Below are positions 30,716-39,891 of a stretch of DNA of 40,402 nt, piece by piece; the stretch's first letter is position 1; each line of letters opens with the position of its first letter. Made by a program: the position numbers and the translations under genes. Source of the stretch: Acidobacteriota bacterium (GTDB lineage: Bacteria > Acidobacteriota > UBA6911 > RPQK01 > JAJDTT01); assembly GCA_022827025.1 (NCBI GenBank), contig JAJDTT010000254.1, positions 1-40,402 on the forward strand, read 5' to 3'. A model generated the notes under the pieces. It was not told where the DNA came from. It did not search any database and was given only the letters and a program-made list of their open reading frames with translations.

Positions 30716-33700
30716 GTTTCCGGCGGGCGAGGCGCCTCACGGCTCTCAGATCGAGTTTTCCGGTCCCCAGCAACGGAATCTGTTCGGTCTTCACGAAGCG
30801 GTCCCGGCGCGGGGTGTGGAGATTGGGGAGCCCCAAGCCGGCAAGACGCCCCAGCACGGGTCCGATCCGGGATTCGTCCAGGGTGTGCAGTACGGCCAGA
30901 GCCTCCCCCTTCTTTTCGTCGGGGATTCCGGTGACGGCGAAGACCTGCTCCTCCGATTCGGCCGCCTGATGCAACAGTTCCTCCACTCGCCCGTGGGGAA
31001 CCATCTCGCCGCCGATCTTGGAGAAGCGGGCGAGCCGATCGGTGATCTTCACAAAGCCGTCCTCGCTCACCAGGCCGATGTCGCCCGTGACGTACCACCC
31101 GTCCCGGATCGCTTTCCGGGTCAGGTCGTCGCGCCCCAGATAGCCCCGCATCAGGTTGGGGCCCTTGACCAGCAGCATGCCGGGAGACCCGGCCGGCAGC
31201 GGGTCAAACGTGTCCGGGTCCACTACCCTCACCGCCACTCCAGGCAGGGGCTGGCCCACGGTTCCCGGCCGCGAGCCGGACTGAAAGAAGCCGGGAGCCC
31301 GGTAGTCGGGGACGCCCACGGAGACCACGGGCGAGCATTCGGTGGTCCCGTAACCCTCCAGCGGCCGCAAGCCGAACCGTTCCTGGAAGGCGGAGGCCAG
31401 CCTTTCGGGCAGCTTCTCCGCGCCGGTCACCACCAGCCGCAGCGATCCGAGCTGGCCGGGAGTGCACAGCCGCAGGTAGATCCGAAGGAAGGTCGGAGCG
31501 GTCAGCATGATGCTCACGCGGTAGCGCTCCACCAGCCGTCCAACGGCCGGACCGTCCAACGGATTGGGATGCATGGGCAGAGCCAGGCCCTGCTTGGCCG
31601 CAAACCAGAAGACCATGTACCCGAAGGAATGAAACATGGGCATGATGCCCAGGATCCGGTCCGCCGTCCGCGTCCGCAGCACCTGCTCGGCCGCGTCGAT
31701 ATTGGAATGCAGGTTGAACTGGGTGAGCATCACCCCCTTGGGGTCGCCCGTGCTGCCGCTGCTGAAGATGATGGTCACGAGGTCGCGGGCGCCGGGGACC
31801 CGGGTGGCCCCGCACAGCTTTTCCAGCCGGCGGCAGGGGAAAAACAGGGAGGCCAACAGGCTGGAGACCCGAAGCCCGGTGCCGATGCCTTCCGCCAATT
31901 CCTCCAGGTAGAGAAGACGGACGTTTCCCGGCGGGGTCAGGTCCGCCTTTTTCAAGAAGGTGCGGCTCGTGACGACGGTCTCGAGCCCCGCCTGCTCCAC
32001 GGCCGATTCCATCCCGTGGACGCCCGCGGTGTAGTTCAGGTTCACGGTGACCCGGCAGGCCAGGGCGGAGGCCAGATTCATCAGGGCGGAGGCGACGGTG
32101 GGCGGCAGGAGGATCCCGACTCTCTCCTGCCCGGCCCATTCCGGCTTGAGAGTCCGGGCCAGGGCCACGGCGCCGGTCAGGGCCTTGATCCGATTCAGGC
32201 GGGGCCGGCTCTCGTCGGCATAGGCGAGAGCCAGTGGACGCGTCCTGGCTCTGCGCACGAAGGCCCGGTGCAAGGGACGGGAGCCCTCCTGTCGATGGGT
32301 CCACGCGGCGCAGGACAGCTCCTGGACGGCTTGACGAATCGTTCCCGCGTCCGTACCCGAAGGCATCGGTGCGCCGAAAGCCAGCGTGACCTGGTAGGGG
32401 ATCTCCCGCGGGATCTTGAGGACGAACCGGTCCCGCTCATAGCTGAAGATGCTGCCCCAGATCCGGTCCAGGTAGACGGGAATGATGGGCGCCCGCCGGT
32501 TCCGGAGGATCCGTTCCAAGCCTCGATTGAAGGGCAGCATCGTGCCCGTTCGGGAGATCTGTCCTTCGGGAAAGATACAGACCAGCTCACCCTGGTCCAG
32601 GCGCTCGCCGGCATCCCTCAGAGCCCGAAGAATTTCCCGCGGGCCCTCGGACGAGGAGATGGGAATACATCCCAATGACTTCATGAATGGCTTGAAGTAG
32701 AACCGTTCATAGTATTTCCGATGAACGATAAATCGGATCGGACGGTCGATGACGGCGAGGAGCAGGACGAAATCGATGAAGGAGACGTGGTTGGGGACCA
32801 GCAGCGCTCCTCCCTGCTCCGGGACCCTTTCCCGGCCCACGACCCGGAGCCGGTACAGGGAATGTGTGGCCAAGACCAGCAGGAGGCGCAGCAGGACATC
32901 GGGAAGCAGGGAGACCGCCCAGCACATTCCCGCCGTGAGCGCCAGCGCCGCAACCACCAGGATGGAGACCGGGGAGAGCCCCAGAGCGGCAAGTCCCGCC
33001 GCTCCCAGCGATCCCAACGTGATCCCGCCGAAAATCCAGACGTTGGCCAGCGCGATGACGGCTCCCCGGTGCCGGTCCGGAGCCCGCCATTGGAGCAGTG
33101 AGTTCAACGGTACGATGATCATGCCGCTGGCCACGCCCAGAGCGGCGGAAAAGGCCAAAAGCCCGTAGAACCCGGGCACGACCAGAGCCAACAGCAGGGT
33201 GTTTCCCGCCATCAGAACGGCCCCCAGCGGGATCACGCCGTACTCGACCTTTCCCCGGGAGAGCCGGGCGGTGATCAAGCTGCCGCCGCCCACTCCCAGG
33301 CCGAACAGGGCCAGGGGGATTCCCGCATGGGTGTCGGAAAGGCCCAGGACCGACTTCACGTAGACCAGGATGTCCTGGCCGAGAAGGCTCGCGATGGTCC
33401 AGTAGACAACGGACCCGGCCACGGCGAGGCGCAGAACGCGCTGTCGCCGGATGGCCCGCCAAGCGGTGCGGACGGTTTCTCCCAGGTTTCCCTCGGAGCG
33501 GGCTGCCGGCACCCTGGGAAGCCGCAAAGAGATGATGAGCCCCACCACCGCCGCCGGAACCAGGACCGCTGCCGCCGTCCAGGCGACCTCTCCCGACAGA
33601 TCCAGGAGCAGGCCGCCGGAGGCCGTGCCCAGGATGATGGCCAGAAAGGTCCACGTCTCCAGGTGGGCGTTCCCGGCGGTGAGCCGCTGGTGGGGCAACA

Positions 33701-34121
33701 TCTCGGGAAGGATTCCGTACTTGGCAGGGCTGAAGAGGGCGCTCTGCAGGCCCATGAGCCCGAGAATCACGAGTGGAGCCAGGGTCGAGCCGGGAGCCGT
33801 GTAGAGGGCGAGGGCGGCGCTACCCATGAGCAGGACCTCCGCCACCTTCATGCTGACGATGACGGTCCTCTTGCTGACCCGGTCGGCCAGGAGGCCTGCG
33901 GGGAGCGAGAAGAGCATGAGGGGAATGGTCAGGACACAGAAGGCGACGGCGGTCTGGAGCTGGGCCGCGGACTGGTACTCGGGTCCCCCGGGCGCCAGGT
34001 GCGCCGTGGAGGCCTTGATCGCCAGGAAGGTGACGATCAATTTCCAGGCGTTGTCGTTGAAGGCCCCGAAGAACTGGGCGATCAGGAGAAACTTGAGACC
34101 GGCTGTTGCGTCCTTTGACAT
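30705..34121 (-). CDS. LplT-PlsC-acyl-ACP/CoA ligase fusion (Aas-like)
   Basis: A 1138-residue three-part protein. Residues about 1-400 are an MFS transporter of the LplT type (FLLIAQFFGAFNDNAWKLIVTFLAI). About 415-620 is a PlsC acyltransferase, with NHVSFID (Asn444-Asp450, the HX4D site) and IFPEGQISRTG. About 640-1130 is an AMP-forming ligase, with SSGSTGDPKGVM near 785, GYGTTECSPVVS and GTGKLDLR near the end. Together these could flip lysophospholipids across the inner membrane and re-acylate them with an activated fatty acid, which is how the LplT-Aas pair works in Enterobacteria. Here all three activities are on one chain. Its stop overlaps the permease gene. Confidence 0.93.
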   Translation of the reverse strand: MSKDATAGLKFLLIAQFFGAFNDNAWKLIVTFLAIKASTAHLAPGGPEYQSAAQLQTAVAFCVLTIPLMLFSLPAGLLADRVSKRTVIVSMKVAEVLLMGSAALALYTAPGSTLAPLVILGLMGLQSALFSPAKYGILPEMLPHQRLTAGNAHLETWTFLAIILGTASGGLLLDLSGEVAWTAAAVLVPAAVVGLIISLRLPRVPAARSEGNLGETVRTAWRAIRRQRVLRLAVAGSVVYWTIASLLGQDILVYVKSVLGLSDTHAGIPLALFGLGVGGGSLITARLSRGKVEYGVIPLGAVLMAGNTLLLALVVPGFYGLLAFSAALGVASGMIIVPLNSLLQWRAPDRHRGAVIALANVWIFGGITLGSLGAAGLAALGLSPVSILVVAALALTAGMCWAVSLLPDVLLRLLLVLATHSLYRLRVVGRERVPEQGGALLVPNHVSFIDFVLLLAVIDRPIRFIVHRKYYERFYFKPFMKSLGCIPISSSEGPREILRALRDAGERLDQGELVCIFPEGQISRTGTMLPFNRGLERILRNRRAPIIPVYLDRIWGSIFSYERDRFVLKIPREIPYQVTLAFGAPMPSGTDAGTIRQAVQELSCAAWTHRQEGSRPLHRAFVRRARTRPLALAYADESRPRLNRIKALTGAVALARTLKPEWAGQERVGILLPPTVASALMNLASALACRVTVNLNYTAGVHGMESAVEQAGLETVVTSRTFLKKADLTPPGNVRLLYLEELAEGIGTGLRVSSLLASLFFPCRRLEKLCGATRVPGARDLVTIIFSSGSTGDPKGVMLTQFNLHSNIDAAEQVLRTRTADRILGIMPMFHSFGYMVFWFAAKQGLALPMHPNPLDGPAVGRLVERYRVSIMLTAPTFLRIYLRLCTPGQLGSLRLVVTGAEKLPERLASAFQERFGLRPLEGYGTTECSPVVSVGVPDYRAPGFFQSGSRPGTVGQPLPGVAVRVVDPDTFDPLPAGSPGMLLVKGPNLMRGYLGRDDLTRKAIRDGWYVTGDIGLVSEDGFVKITDRLARFSKIGGEMVPHGRVEELLHQAAESEEQVFAVTGIPDEKKGEALAVLHTLDESRIGPVLGRLAGLGLPNLHTPRRDRFVKTEQIPLLGTGKLDLRAVRRLARRKLNR

Positions 34122-34480
34122 GCGTTCCCAGGGGCACCTATGTAGAGGAGGCTTTCAGAGTCTATTCGGCGATTCGCCTGCTCATATTTTGGCGTATTGT
34201 TACATAGGAGTCCGGCGCCGGTAATACGCCGGTCCCAGTCGGCGCCTGGAAAGTCGCTCCTCGTTTGGAGGGGCGTCATCCTTGACGCCCTCTTGCGAGC
34301 GTTGGGTGTTCTCGAAGCTCGGCGGCTGGACGTCTTGGTTCTTTTCTTCGAAGGGAAGTCGGTCCTTTCGCTCGTTTTCGCGCTGGGCGGGAGGACGAAC
34401 ACAGGCGGGGAGTGACGATGCGGCCGCCCGGTTTTTCTTGAATGCGCGGTCGTAAGACGGCGCCAAGGATGACGCCGCTC
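34122..34480. repeat. REP hairpins and a solo, uninterrupted arm element
   Basis: 34122-34205 is a short AT-richer stretch with no recognised signal. 34208-34250 has REP hairpins (GGCGCCGGTAATACGCC and a GGTCCCAGTCGGCGCC tail). 34255-34481 is a complete solo copy of the element that forms the RAYT arms, from TCGTTTGGAGGGGCGTCA to GACGCCGCTCC, without the 200-bp insertion present at 12198. It ends exactly at the stop codon of the next - strand gene. Confidence 0.85.
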
Positions 34481-36058
34481 CTAGCGTTGAAACTGGAAAG
34501 AGAAGAGCTTGGCGTTCTTGAAGTGGAACCTGAGCTGGACGGCCGTATCCTCCAGTCCTCCCACGTCTTTCCTTCCCTGCCACGTCATGCGGTGCCGGCC
34601 GCTGGTCCGGATCGGGTCGGAGTCCTCCAGGGTGAAGCCCGGAATGGGGTGCTGGTTCGAGTCCAGGATCTCGACCCGGAGTTCGGGAACTCCGGAGCCC
34701 CAGTTGTGCTTGGCCGCCTCCATGGTCACGTAGAGGCCGTTTCCCTGGAAGCTGAAGGGCCGGGTCACCAGGCGTCCGGGATGGAGCTTGCCCGCGTCCA
34801 CCGAGACGAAACCGTCGCGGGGCACGGTGGCCAGGCCGATGGCGAAGATGCCCTTGTCTCCCTTCTCGTATAGCGCGTCGGCGCCGCGCCAGTTGCCGCC
34901 GTAGTAGTAGACCAGGACCTTGTCCTCGTGGACGATGGGGGCCTGAAAAACGTAGACGGTGGATTCATCGAAGTCCCCGAAGTCTCCCAGCCGGATGAAG
35001 GGCTCCCGGTAGTTGCGCTCGTAGTGGAGTCCGTCGCGGCTCATGGCCAGCTCGGGGTAATGCCAGGTTTTGGTGGTCCGGAAGATCTCGATGATGGACA
35101 GGTAGATCCCGTCGTAGTCGAACGCAGCCATGGCGTAGAACTCGGTGTCGGGCGGGTCCTTCTCATCGGGCAGGACGATCAACTGGTCCCGGCCCCAATT
35201 GATCAGGTCGGGACTCTCGGCCCGGCCGATGAGCCGTTTGCCCAGCGGACACGCGCGGTGGATGCAACTCTCGATGTGGGCGGCGTACACCTTGCGGATG
35301 GGGTCCCATCCCATGAACACGGTGGGGCCCCAACGTCCCGGCACGGGAGAGGTGTCCACGACCGGGTTGTTCTCGTAGGGCGTCCAGTTGAACCCGTCGG
35401 GGGAGTGGTAGAGGTCCAGCATGAAACCCGGGTTCCCGGGGGACCCGCGCCGGTGCCCGAGGGAGACGTATCGCTTGGCCGGGTCGGTGGCATTGGGGTC
35501 GCGGAAGGTGGGGACACGGCTCTCATCGGGCAGGATGTTGTTGCGGGTCGAGCCGTTGAATTCCACCTTCCCGAGACTGGGCTTCTCCCAGATCACACCG
35601 TCCCTTGAGGTGGCGAAACAGGTCAGCCACACGTCGCCGTTGGAGTTGCCTACGAAGCCGTAGCTCTCCGGCGACCAGACCTTTTCGCGGACCACGCCCT
35701 CGTCGGTCCACTTGTAGTCGGTGATGTCGGCGCCCTTCTTGACCTTGAAGTCGTTGTTGCTCCGGTACCACATCTTGAACAGGCCCTCTTCCTCGTCGTA
35801 GTAGACGCGGCTGAGGCCGAGGTAGTGTCCCTCCCACGGACGGTCGGAGGCGATAAGGGGATTGTTCGGGTGCTTCTGCGCCGGATTGAGCACCTGCCGG
35901 GCGTGGGACAGGTGCTGAATCATGTAGTCGTCCACGAAGAGTTGGGTCCGGGATCCGATTTCGGCGAGACCTCCACCCGCGCCCGCGCCCGACGCGGCCG
36001 GTCCGGCCGCCAGCATCAGGGCCATTGCGACGATCCACGTTGTTCCTTGATGTCTCAT
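34481..36058 (-). CDS. Secreted glycosidase-like (GH43/GH32-type) beta-propeller protein
   Basis: The 525-residue protein has a signal peptide (IVAMALMLAAGPAASGAG). The body begins GSRTQLFVDDYMIQHLSHARQVLNPAQKHP, then PWEGHYLGLSRVYYDEEEGLFKMWYR, TSRDGVIWEKPSLGKVEFNGS and WGPTVFMGWDPIRKVYAAHIES, and ends with a beta-sandwich. This is the five-bladed-propeller pattern of the uncharacterised glycosyl hydrolase-like family common in planctomycetes and acidobacteria. Catalytic residues cannot be assigned from the sequence alone. AAGGAG precedes the ATG. It follows the cyclase gene by 25 bp, so they likely share a transcript. The 3' end touches a repeat element. Confidence 0.82.
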   Translation of the reverse strand: MRHQGTTWIVAMALMLAAGPAASGAGAGGGLAEIGSRTQLFVDDYMIQHLSHARQVLNPAQKHPNNPLIASDRPWEGHYLGLSRVYYDEEEGLFKMWYRSNNDFKVKKGADITDYKWTDEGVVREKVWSPESYGFVGNSNGDVWLTCFATSRDGVIWEKPSLGKVEFNGSTRNNILPDESRVPTFRDPNATDPAKRYVSLGHRRGSPGNPGFMLDLYHSPDGFNWTPYENNPVVDTSPVPGRWGPTVFMGWDPIRKVYAAHIESCIHRACPLGKRLIGRAESPDLINWGRDQLIVLPDEKDPPDTEFYAMAAFDYDGIYLSIIEIFRTTKTWHYPELAMSRDGLHYERNYREPFIRLGDFGDFDESTVYVFQAPIVHEDKVLVYYYGGNWRGADALYEKGDKGIFAIGLATVPRDGFVSVDAGKLHPGRLVTRPFSFQGNGLYVTMEAAKHNWGSGVPELRVEILDSNQHPIPGFTLEDSDPIRTSGRHRMTWQGRKDVGGLEDTAVQLRFHFKNAKLFSFQFQR

Positions 36059-36083
36059 TGCTTTCTCCTTGTCCCGATAGGGC

Positions 36084-37139
36084 TCAGATGATGGCGATGG
36101 GGCGCAGGGCGAACCCCGCCACGGTGCCCCGGATCTTGTTCACGGTGCAGATGTAGGTGAACTCGTACACGCGGTCGCGAGAGAGTTCTTCCAGGACGTG
36201 AAACTCCGCGATGTGGACCCCCTGCTCGATCAGCAGGTAGTTGTGAACCGGCATGAAGGAGCCGTACTTTTCGCGGTAGGCGTTGTTGTCCGCCGCCGTG
36301 GGCTTGTACTCCACTCCGCTGGTGTCCCCTCCGACGATCATGGCCCCCTTCTGCTCCACCAGCCAGCGGGCCGAGTCCAAATTGATGCCGGCCGAATCGT
36401 GCCGGTCGATGGTCTCGTGATCCGATCCGGCCGTGCCCCAGAATTGGGTCGTCCCGGTCCGGACCAGAACCACGTCTCCGAACTGCAGCGTGGTTCCCTG
36501 CTTTTTGAGCGCACCCTGAAGGTCCGCCGGAGTAATTTCGTAGTTTGGTGGCAGCACCTTCAAACCCTTGTATGCGGCCACGTCGATCATGACCCCGCGG
36601 GCCACGATGGGCGGGATGTTGGTGGCGTCGCATTTGCGAATCCCCCAGTCCCCAGCGTCCTCCGACTCCTTGAACCCGTTGTACCAGTGGTTGTCCTTCC
36701 CCTGGGTGGCGTGGCCCAGCCCGTCGATCTGGGTGGCCACGTTGTCGTTGATGAACAGGGCGCAACTGTGCCAGGCCGTCAACGAGGGGTTGTCCTGGAT
36801 CACCCCCGGGATGTCCTTCTGGCTCTTCACGCCGTCGGGAGACCGGAACATGATGATCTCACCCGGGCTGTGGCCGGGCCACTTGTAGGACGTCCGGTCG
36901 TAGCTCAGCCCCAGATCAAAGACCTTGCCCTTCCGCACCAGCTTCAGGGCGGCCAGGCGGGAGGCGTCGGTCATCTCGTTGAGCGCCCCCACTTCGTCGT
37001 CCTTCCCCCAGACCCACCCCCATCCCTTCCCCGCCTGCCACTTCTTGGCATGTGACGAGGGCGGCATCACGGCCGCGGCCAAGACGGCCGCCGCAACGAG
37101 CCCGATCAATACCGTGAGGAAGATCTGTTTCTTGCTCAT
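36084..37139 (-). CDS. Secreted cyclase-family protein (kynurenine formamidase-like fold)
   Basis: The 351-residue protein has an N-terminal membrane/signal segment (FLTVLIGLVAAAVLAAAV). The body belongs to the putative cyclase family (PF04199): GALNEMTDASRLAALKLVRKGKVFDLGLSYDR, INDNVATQIDGLGHATQG, FGDVVLVRTGTTQFWG, and HNYLLIEQGVHIAEFHVLEEL. The metal motif usually written HxGTHxDxxxH reads NVATQIDGLGH here, so the first His is Asn and the second is Gln; Gln at the second place occurs in one branch of the family. Metal binding and hydrolase activity are therefore less certain. GGGAGAA lies before the ATG. Confidence 0.85.
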   Translation of the reverse strand: MSKKQIFLTVLIGLVAAAVLAAAVMPPSSHAKKWQAGKGWGWVWGKDDEVGALNEMTDASRLAALKLVRKGKVFDLGLSYDRTSYKWPGHSPGEIIMFRSPDGVKSQKDIPGVIQDNPSLTAWHSCALFINDNVATQIDGLGHATQGKDNHWYNGFKESEDAGDWGIRKCDATNIPPIVARGVMIDVAAYKGLKVLPPNYEITPADLQGALKKQGTTLQFGDVVLVRTGTTQFWGTAGSDHETIDRHDSAGINLDSARWLVEQKGAMIVGGDTSGVEYKPTAADNNAYREKYGSFMPVHNYLLIEQGVHIAEFHVLEELSRDRVYEFTYICTVNKIRGTVAGFALRPIAII

Positions 37140-37625
37140 GCTGGTTCTCCCTTACTCTGAATCAGCCAGTATCGGCGGCGTCCAGTCTACTATGAGCTGA
37201 GGAGGGGGGACTTTCCTGTCCCCCGTATTCCTCTTCAAGCAGTTGGGAATCCGGCGGAATGAAAGCCTCCGCCCCCGGACGACTCCTGAATCTTACTGGA
37301 TCGCGCTGCCCGCCGCCCGGTCGGAGGATGACCTCATCCCGGAAGCATCGCTGTTTCCCCAGGCGGAGCCGGATGCTTCCTTGGCGGAAACAGGACTTTC
37401 CCCTCCGGTGCGACAGCTTCCCGTTCGTAGGGGCGACCCTTGTGTGGTCGCCCTCCCGCTGCTGGCAGCCGAGATCGGCCGGGGGCTACGCCGTGAGTCC
37501 CACGCCATTTCCGGTCCGTCGACCGGGGCTGGGTCGGTTTCGACCGAAGAGGGCACCCACAAGGGGTGCCCCTACGGAATTCGAAACACCTTGACGAGGA
37601 GTGACAATATTCACAACATGATGCC
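37140..37625 (+). repeat. Intergenic region with three dispersed hairpins
   Basis: 37204-37224 is GGGGGACTTTCCTGTCCCC, 37430-37453 is GTAGGGGCGACC with a matching GGTCGCCC arm, and 37551-37572 is GGGCACCCACAAGGGGTGCCC followed by CCTAC. These belong to the G/C-run and GGGCACCC families. No gene or clear promoter is seen in this 486-bp gap. An in-frame extension of short frames on either strand looks non-coding. Confidence 0.75.
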
Positions 37626-37895
37626 GTGATCACTACGATTGACCGGGACGGGAGAGTGGTGGTGCCGAAGCCGCTCCGCGATCGCTTCAATCTCGTCGCA
37701 GGAACGGAGTTGGAGATCGAAGCCACCGCGGAGGGCCTGACGTTACGCAAGGTCTGTAACACGTCGCCGCTCGTTCGCGAGAAGGGTGTTCTGGTTCACC
37801 ATGGTGACACTCGAGCGGCCTTGGACATCTCGGTGTTCATCCGTGCGGAACGAGACGCACGCAGTCGCCGGATAGCAACAAAGAACCCCGTTTGA
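37626..37895 (+). CDS. AbrB/MazE-type antitoxin-like protein, no toxin partner seen
   Basis: The 89-residue frame from a GTG start begins ITTIDRDGRVVVPKPLRDRFNLVAGTELEIEATAEGLTLRK, a standard swapped-hairpin AbrB DNA-binding domain. The C-terminal half (VREKGVLVHHGDTRAALDISVFIRAERDARSRR) resembles the tail of VapB-type antitoxins. A PIN toxin gene would normally follow, but only 40 bp separate it from the 3' end of a convergent gene, and no PIN domain is present. It is either an orphan regulator or the remnant of a VapBC pair. The ribosome site is weak. Confidence 0.65.
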   Translation: MITTIDRDGRVVVPKPLRDRFNLVAGTELEIEATAEGLTLRKVCNTSPLVREKGVLVHHGDTRAALDISVFIRAERDARSRRIATKNPV

Positions 37896-37935
37896 TGCGC
37901 TCGCCGTTTTTTATGTCGGTTCTGCTCGACCTGGT

Positions 37936-39027
37936 CTAACCGGAAAACAGGTCCAACTGCCGCTTCTCTCCAGGACGCCGAAAAGCAGCCGCCGAAAGGG
38001 CCATGGACTTCCGGTTGAGCCCCAACCGCCTGCAGGTGACCTGAAAGAGCTCGCCGATCTGGCGGGCGTAGACTCCCGTACCCTTCATGCGCTCGTGAAA
38101 CTCGGAGGAGTAGAGGTTCCCTCCCCTAGTCTCCCGGATCCGGTTCAGGACGCGTTGCTTCCTGTCCGGATAGCAGCGCTCCAACCACGACTCGAACAGA
38201 TCCTTTACACCATACGGAAGCCGCAGCAGGATGTAGGAGGCCGCGACGGCCCCCGCCTCGGACGCCGCCTCCAGAATCGATGGAATCTCATGCTCCGTGA
38301 GACCGGGAATCACCGGCCCCACCATCACCCGGACCGGAATTCCCTGCTCCGATAGTTCCCGAACGGCCGCCAACCGGGCCGACGGAGTGGACGCCCGGGG
38401 CTCCATCGTTCTCTGAAGCTTGGCATCCAGCGTCGTGATCGACAGGTTCACCGACGCCGCGTCCTTCGCAGCCAGTTCCAAGAGCAGGTCGGCGTCCCGG
38501 GTCACCAGGTAGTTCTTCGTGACAATAGCCGCAGGGTTGGCGAACTCCACCAGGACCTCAAGGCAAGCCCGGGTGATGCCCAACCGGCGTTCCGCAGGCT
38601 GATAGGCGTCGGTGACCCCGCTGATGGCGATGGTCTGCGGCTCCCATTTGGGGGAAAGGAGTTCCTTGCGCAGCAACCGGGGGGCATCCTCCTTGACCAG
38701 GATCCGGGTCTCGAAGTCCAGACCGGCCGAGAAACCCAGATACTCGTGGTAGGGGCGGGCGTAGCAGTAGACGCAACCGTGCTCGCAGCCCCGGTAGGGG
38801 TTGACGCTGAATTCGAAACCGACGTCCGGGCTCTGGTTCCGGGCCAGGATGGTCCGGCTGGTGTCCGTGTAGAGACGGGTATCGGGGTGAGTCTCTCCAG
38901 CTTCCGTGTCGGAAACGTAGTGGATCGGCTCGAAACGATTGGCCGGATTCCCGGCGGCGCCGCGGCCTCGAATGGGTGCGGAAGACATGGCCCGATTCCA
39001 TCCAATCTGCTGAAGAGCGGCAGCCAT
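37936..39027 (-). CDS. Radical SAM protein, PA0069/SplB-like family
   Basis: The 363-residue protein has the iron-sulphur motif GCEHGCVYCYARP (Cys81, Cys85, Cys88), preceded by NPYRG and followed by ISGVTDAYQPAERRLGITRACLEVL. This is the pattern of the PA0069-type radical SAM family, which is related to spore photoproduct lyase and of unknown function. MSSAPIRGRGAAGNPANRFEP near the N-terminus is conserved; the ATG at 38988 is an alternative start to 39027. It is divergent from the aldolase gene, and a perfect palindrome (39030-39047) lies against its start codon. Confidence 0.9.
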   Translation of the reverse strand: MAAALQQIGWNRAMSSAPIRGRGAAGNPANRFEPIHYVSDTEAGETHPDTRLYTDTSRTILARNQSPDVGFEFSVNPYRGCEHGCVYCYARPYHEYLGFSAGLDFETRILVKEDAPRLLRKELLSPKWEPQTIAISGVTDAYQPAERRLGITRACLEVLVEFANPAAIVTKNYLVTRDADLLLELAAKDAASVNLSITTLDAKLQRTMEPRASTPSARLAAVRELSEQGIPVRVMVGPVIPGLTEHEIPSILEAASEAGAVAASYILLRLPYGVKDLFESWLERCYPDRKQRVLNRIRETRGGNLYSSEFHERMKGTGVYARQIGELFQVTCRRLGLNRKSMALSAAAFRRPGEKRQLDLFSG

Positions 39028-39029
39028 AA

Positions 39030-39047
39030 TGACAGATCATTCTGTCA
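39030..39047. promoter_or_regulatory. Perfect palindrome in a divergent promoter region
   Basis: TGACAGATCATTCTGTCA (7-4-7) lies three bases from the upstream ATG of the radical SAM gene and 28 bp before the aldolase start. Its size and position suit an operator for a dimeric repressor. It is not one of the dispersed hairpins. Confidence 0.5.
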
Positions 39048-39074
39048 CCCTTGCTCACCGGGAAAGGAGACGGA

Positions 39075-39866
39075 ATGAAACCCAACCGACTGCGCCAGAA
39101 GCTCGACGCCGGTGAGACCACGGTGTCCACCAACATCTACACCTCTTCGCCCGACGTGGTGGAGATGCTGGGACACGCCGGGACCTTCGACTACGTGGAA
39201 TTCGAGGCCGAGTATGTTCCCTACGACCTGCATTGGATGGACCACTTCGCCCGGGTCACGGAGCTGTTCCCCCATCTTTCCGCCATGATCAAGATCGACC
39301 AGGAACCCAGGACCTTCATGGCCGCCCGGGCCATCGGGGCCGGCATCCAGAACGTGCTCTTCGCCGACGTCCGGACTCCCGAGGAAGCCCGGCAATGCGT
39401 CGCCGCCATGAAGCCGGAGATTCCGGGATCGGTGGGGCATCAGGGTTATGGCGACCGGCGCGTGTCCCGCTACTTCCTGGACGGTCCGGCCAAATACGTA
39501 AGCATTCTGGAGAACTCGGTCGTGGCCCTCATGAGCGAGAAGAAGTCGGCGGTGGACACCCTGGAGGCGAGTCTGGACGTGGAGGGAGTCGACATGGTCC
39601 AGTTCGGCGCCGCCGATTTCTCCTTGTACGTCGGCAAGCCGGGGCAATGGGAAGATCCCGAGGTCACGGCGGCCAAGAACCGGGTGATCCGGACCTCCCT
39701 GAAAATGGGGATCCAGCCCAAGGTGGGAATTCATTCACCCGAGGACGCCCGGCAATACCTGGACATGGGCGTTCGCCACTTCATCCTGGGCGGCGACCTG
39801 GGGATCCTCTACTCGTTCTGGAAGGAAAAGGGTCAGAAGCTTCAGGACATCATCGACGGGCACTGA
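39075..39866 (+). CDS. HpcH/HpaI aldolase family protein
   Basis: The 263-residue protein (MKPNRLRQKLDAGETTVSTNIYTSSPDVVEML) shows the TIM-barrel aldolase/citrate lyase pattern: FDYVEFEAEYVPYD (acid residues), RAIGAGIQNVLFADVRTPEEAR, VGHQGYGDRR and VQFGAADFSLYVG (metal or acid at the strand ends). Family members cleave or condense 2-hydroxyacyl or 4-hydroxy-2-oxo acids with a divalent metal and pyruvate or acetyl groups. The substrate is unknown. The start at 39075 has a good Shine-Dalgarno (GGAAAGGAG); the frame extends 24 bp upstream. Confidence 0.88.
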   Translation: MKPNRLRQKLDAGETTVSTNIYTSSPDVVEMLGHAGTFDYVEFEAEYVPYDLHWMDHFARVTELFPHLSAMIKIDQEPRTFMAARAIGAGIQNVLFADVRTPEEARQCVAAMKPEIPGSVGHQGYGDRRVSRYFLDGPAKYVSILENSVVALMSEKKSAVDTLEASLDVEGVDMVQFGAADFSLYVGKPGQWEDPEVTAAKNRVIRTSLKMGIQPKVGIHSPEDARQYLDMGVRHFILGGDLGILYSFWKEKGQKLQDIIDGH

Positions 39867-39891
39867 CGGGCCAGGAGCCCGTGTGTCGTAA

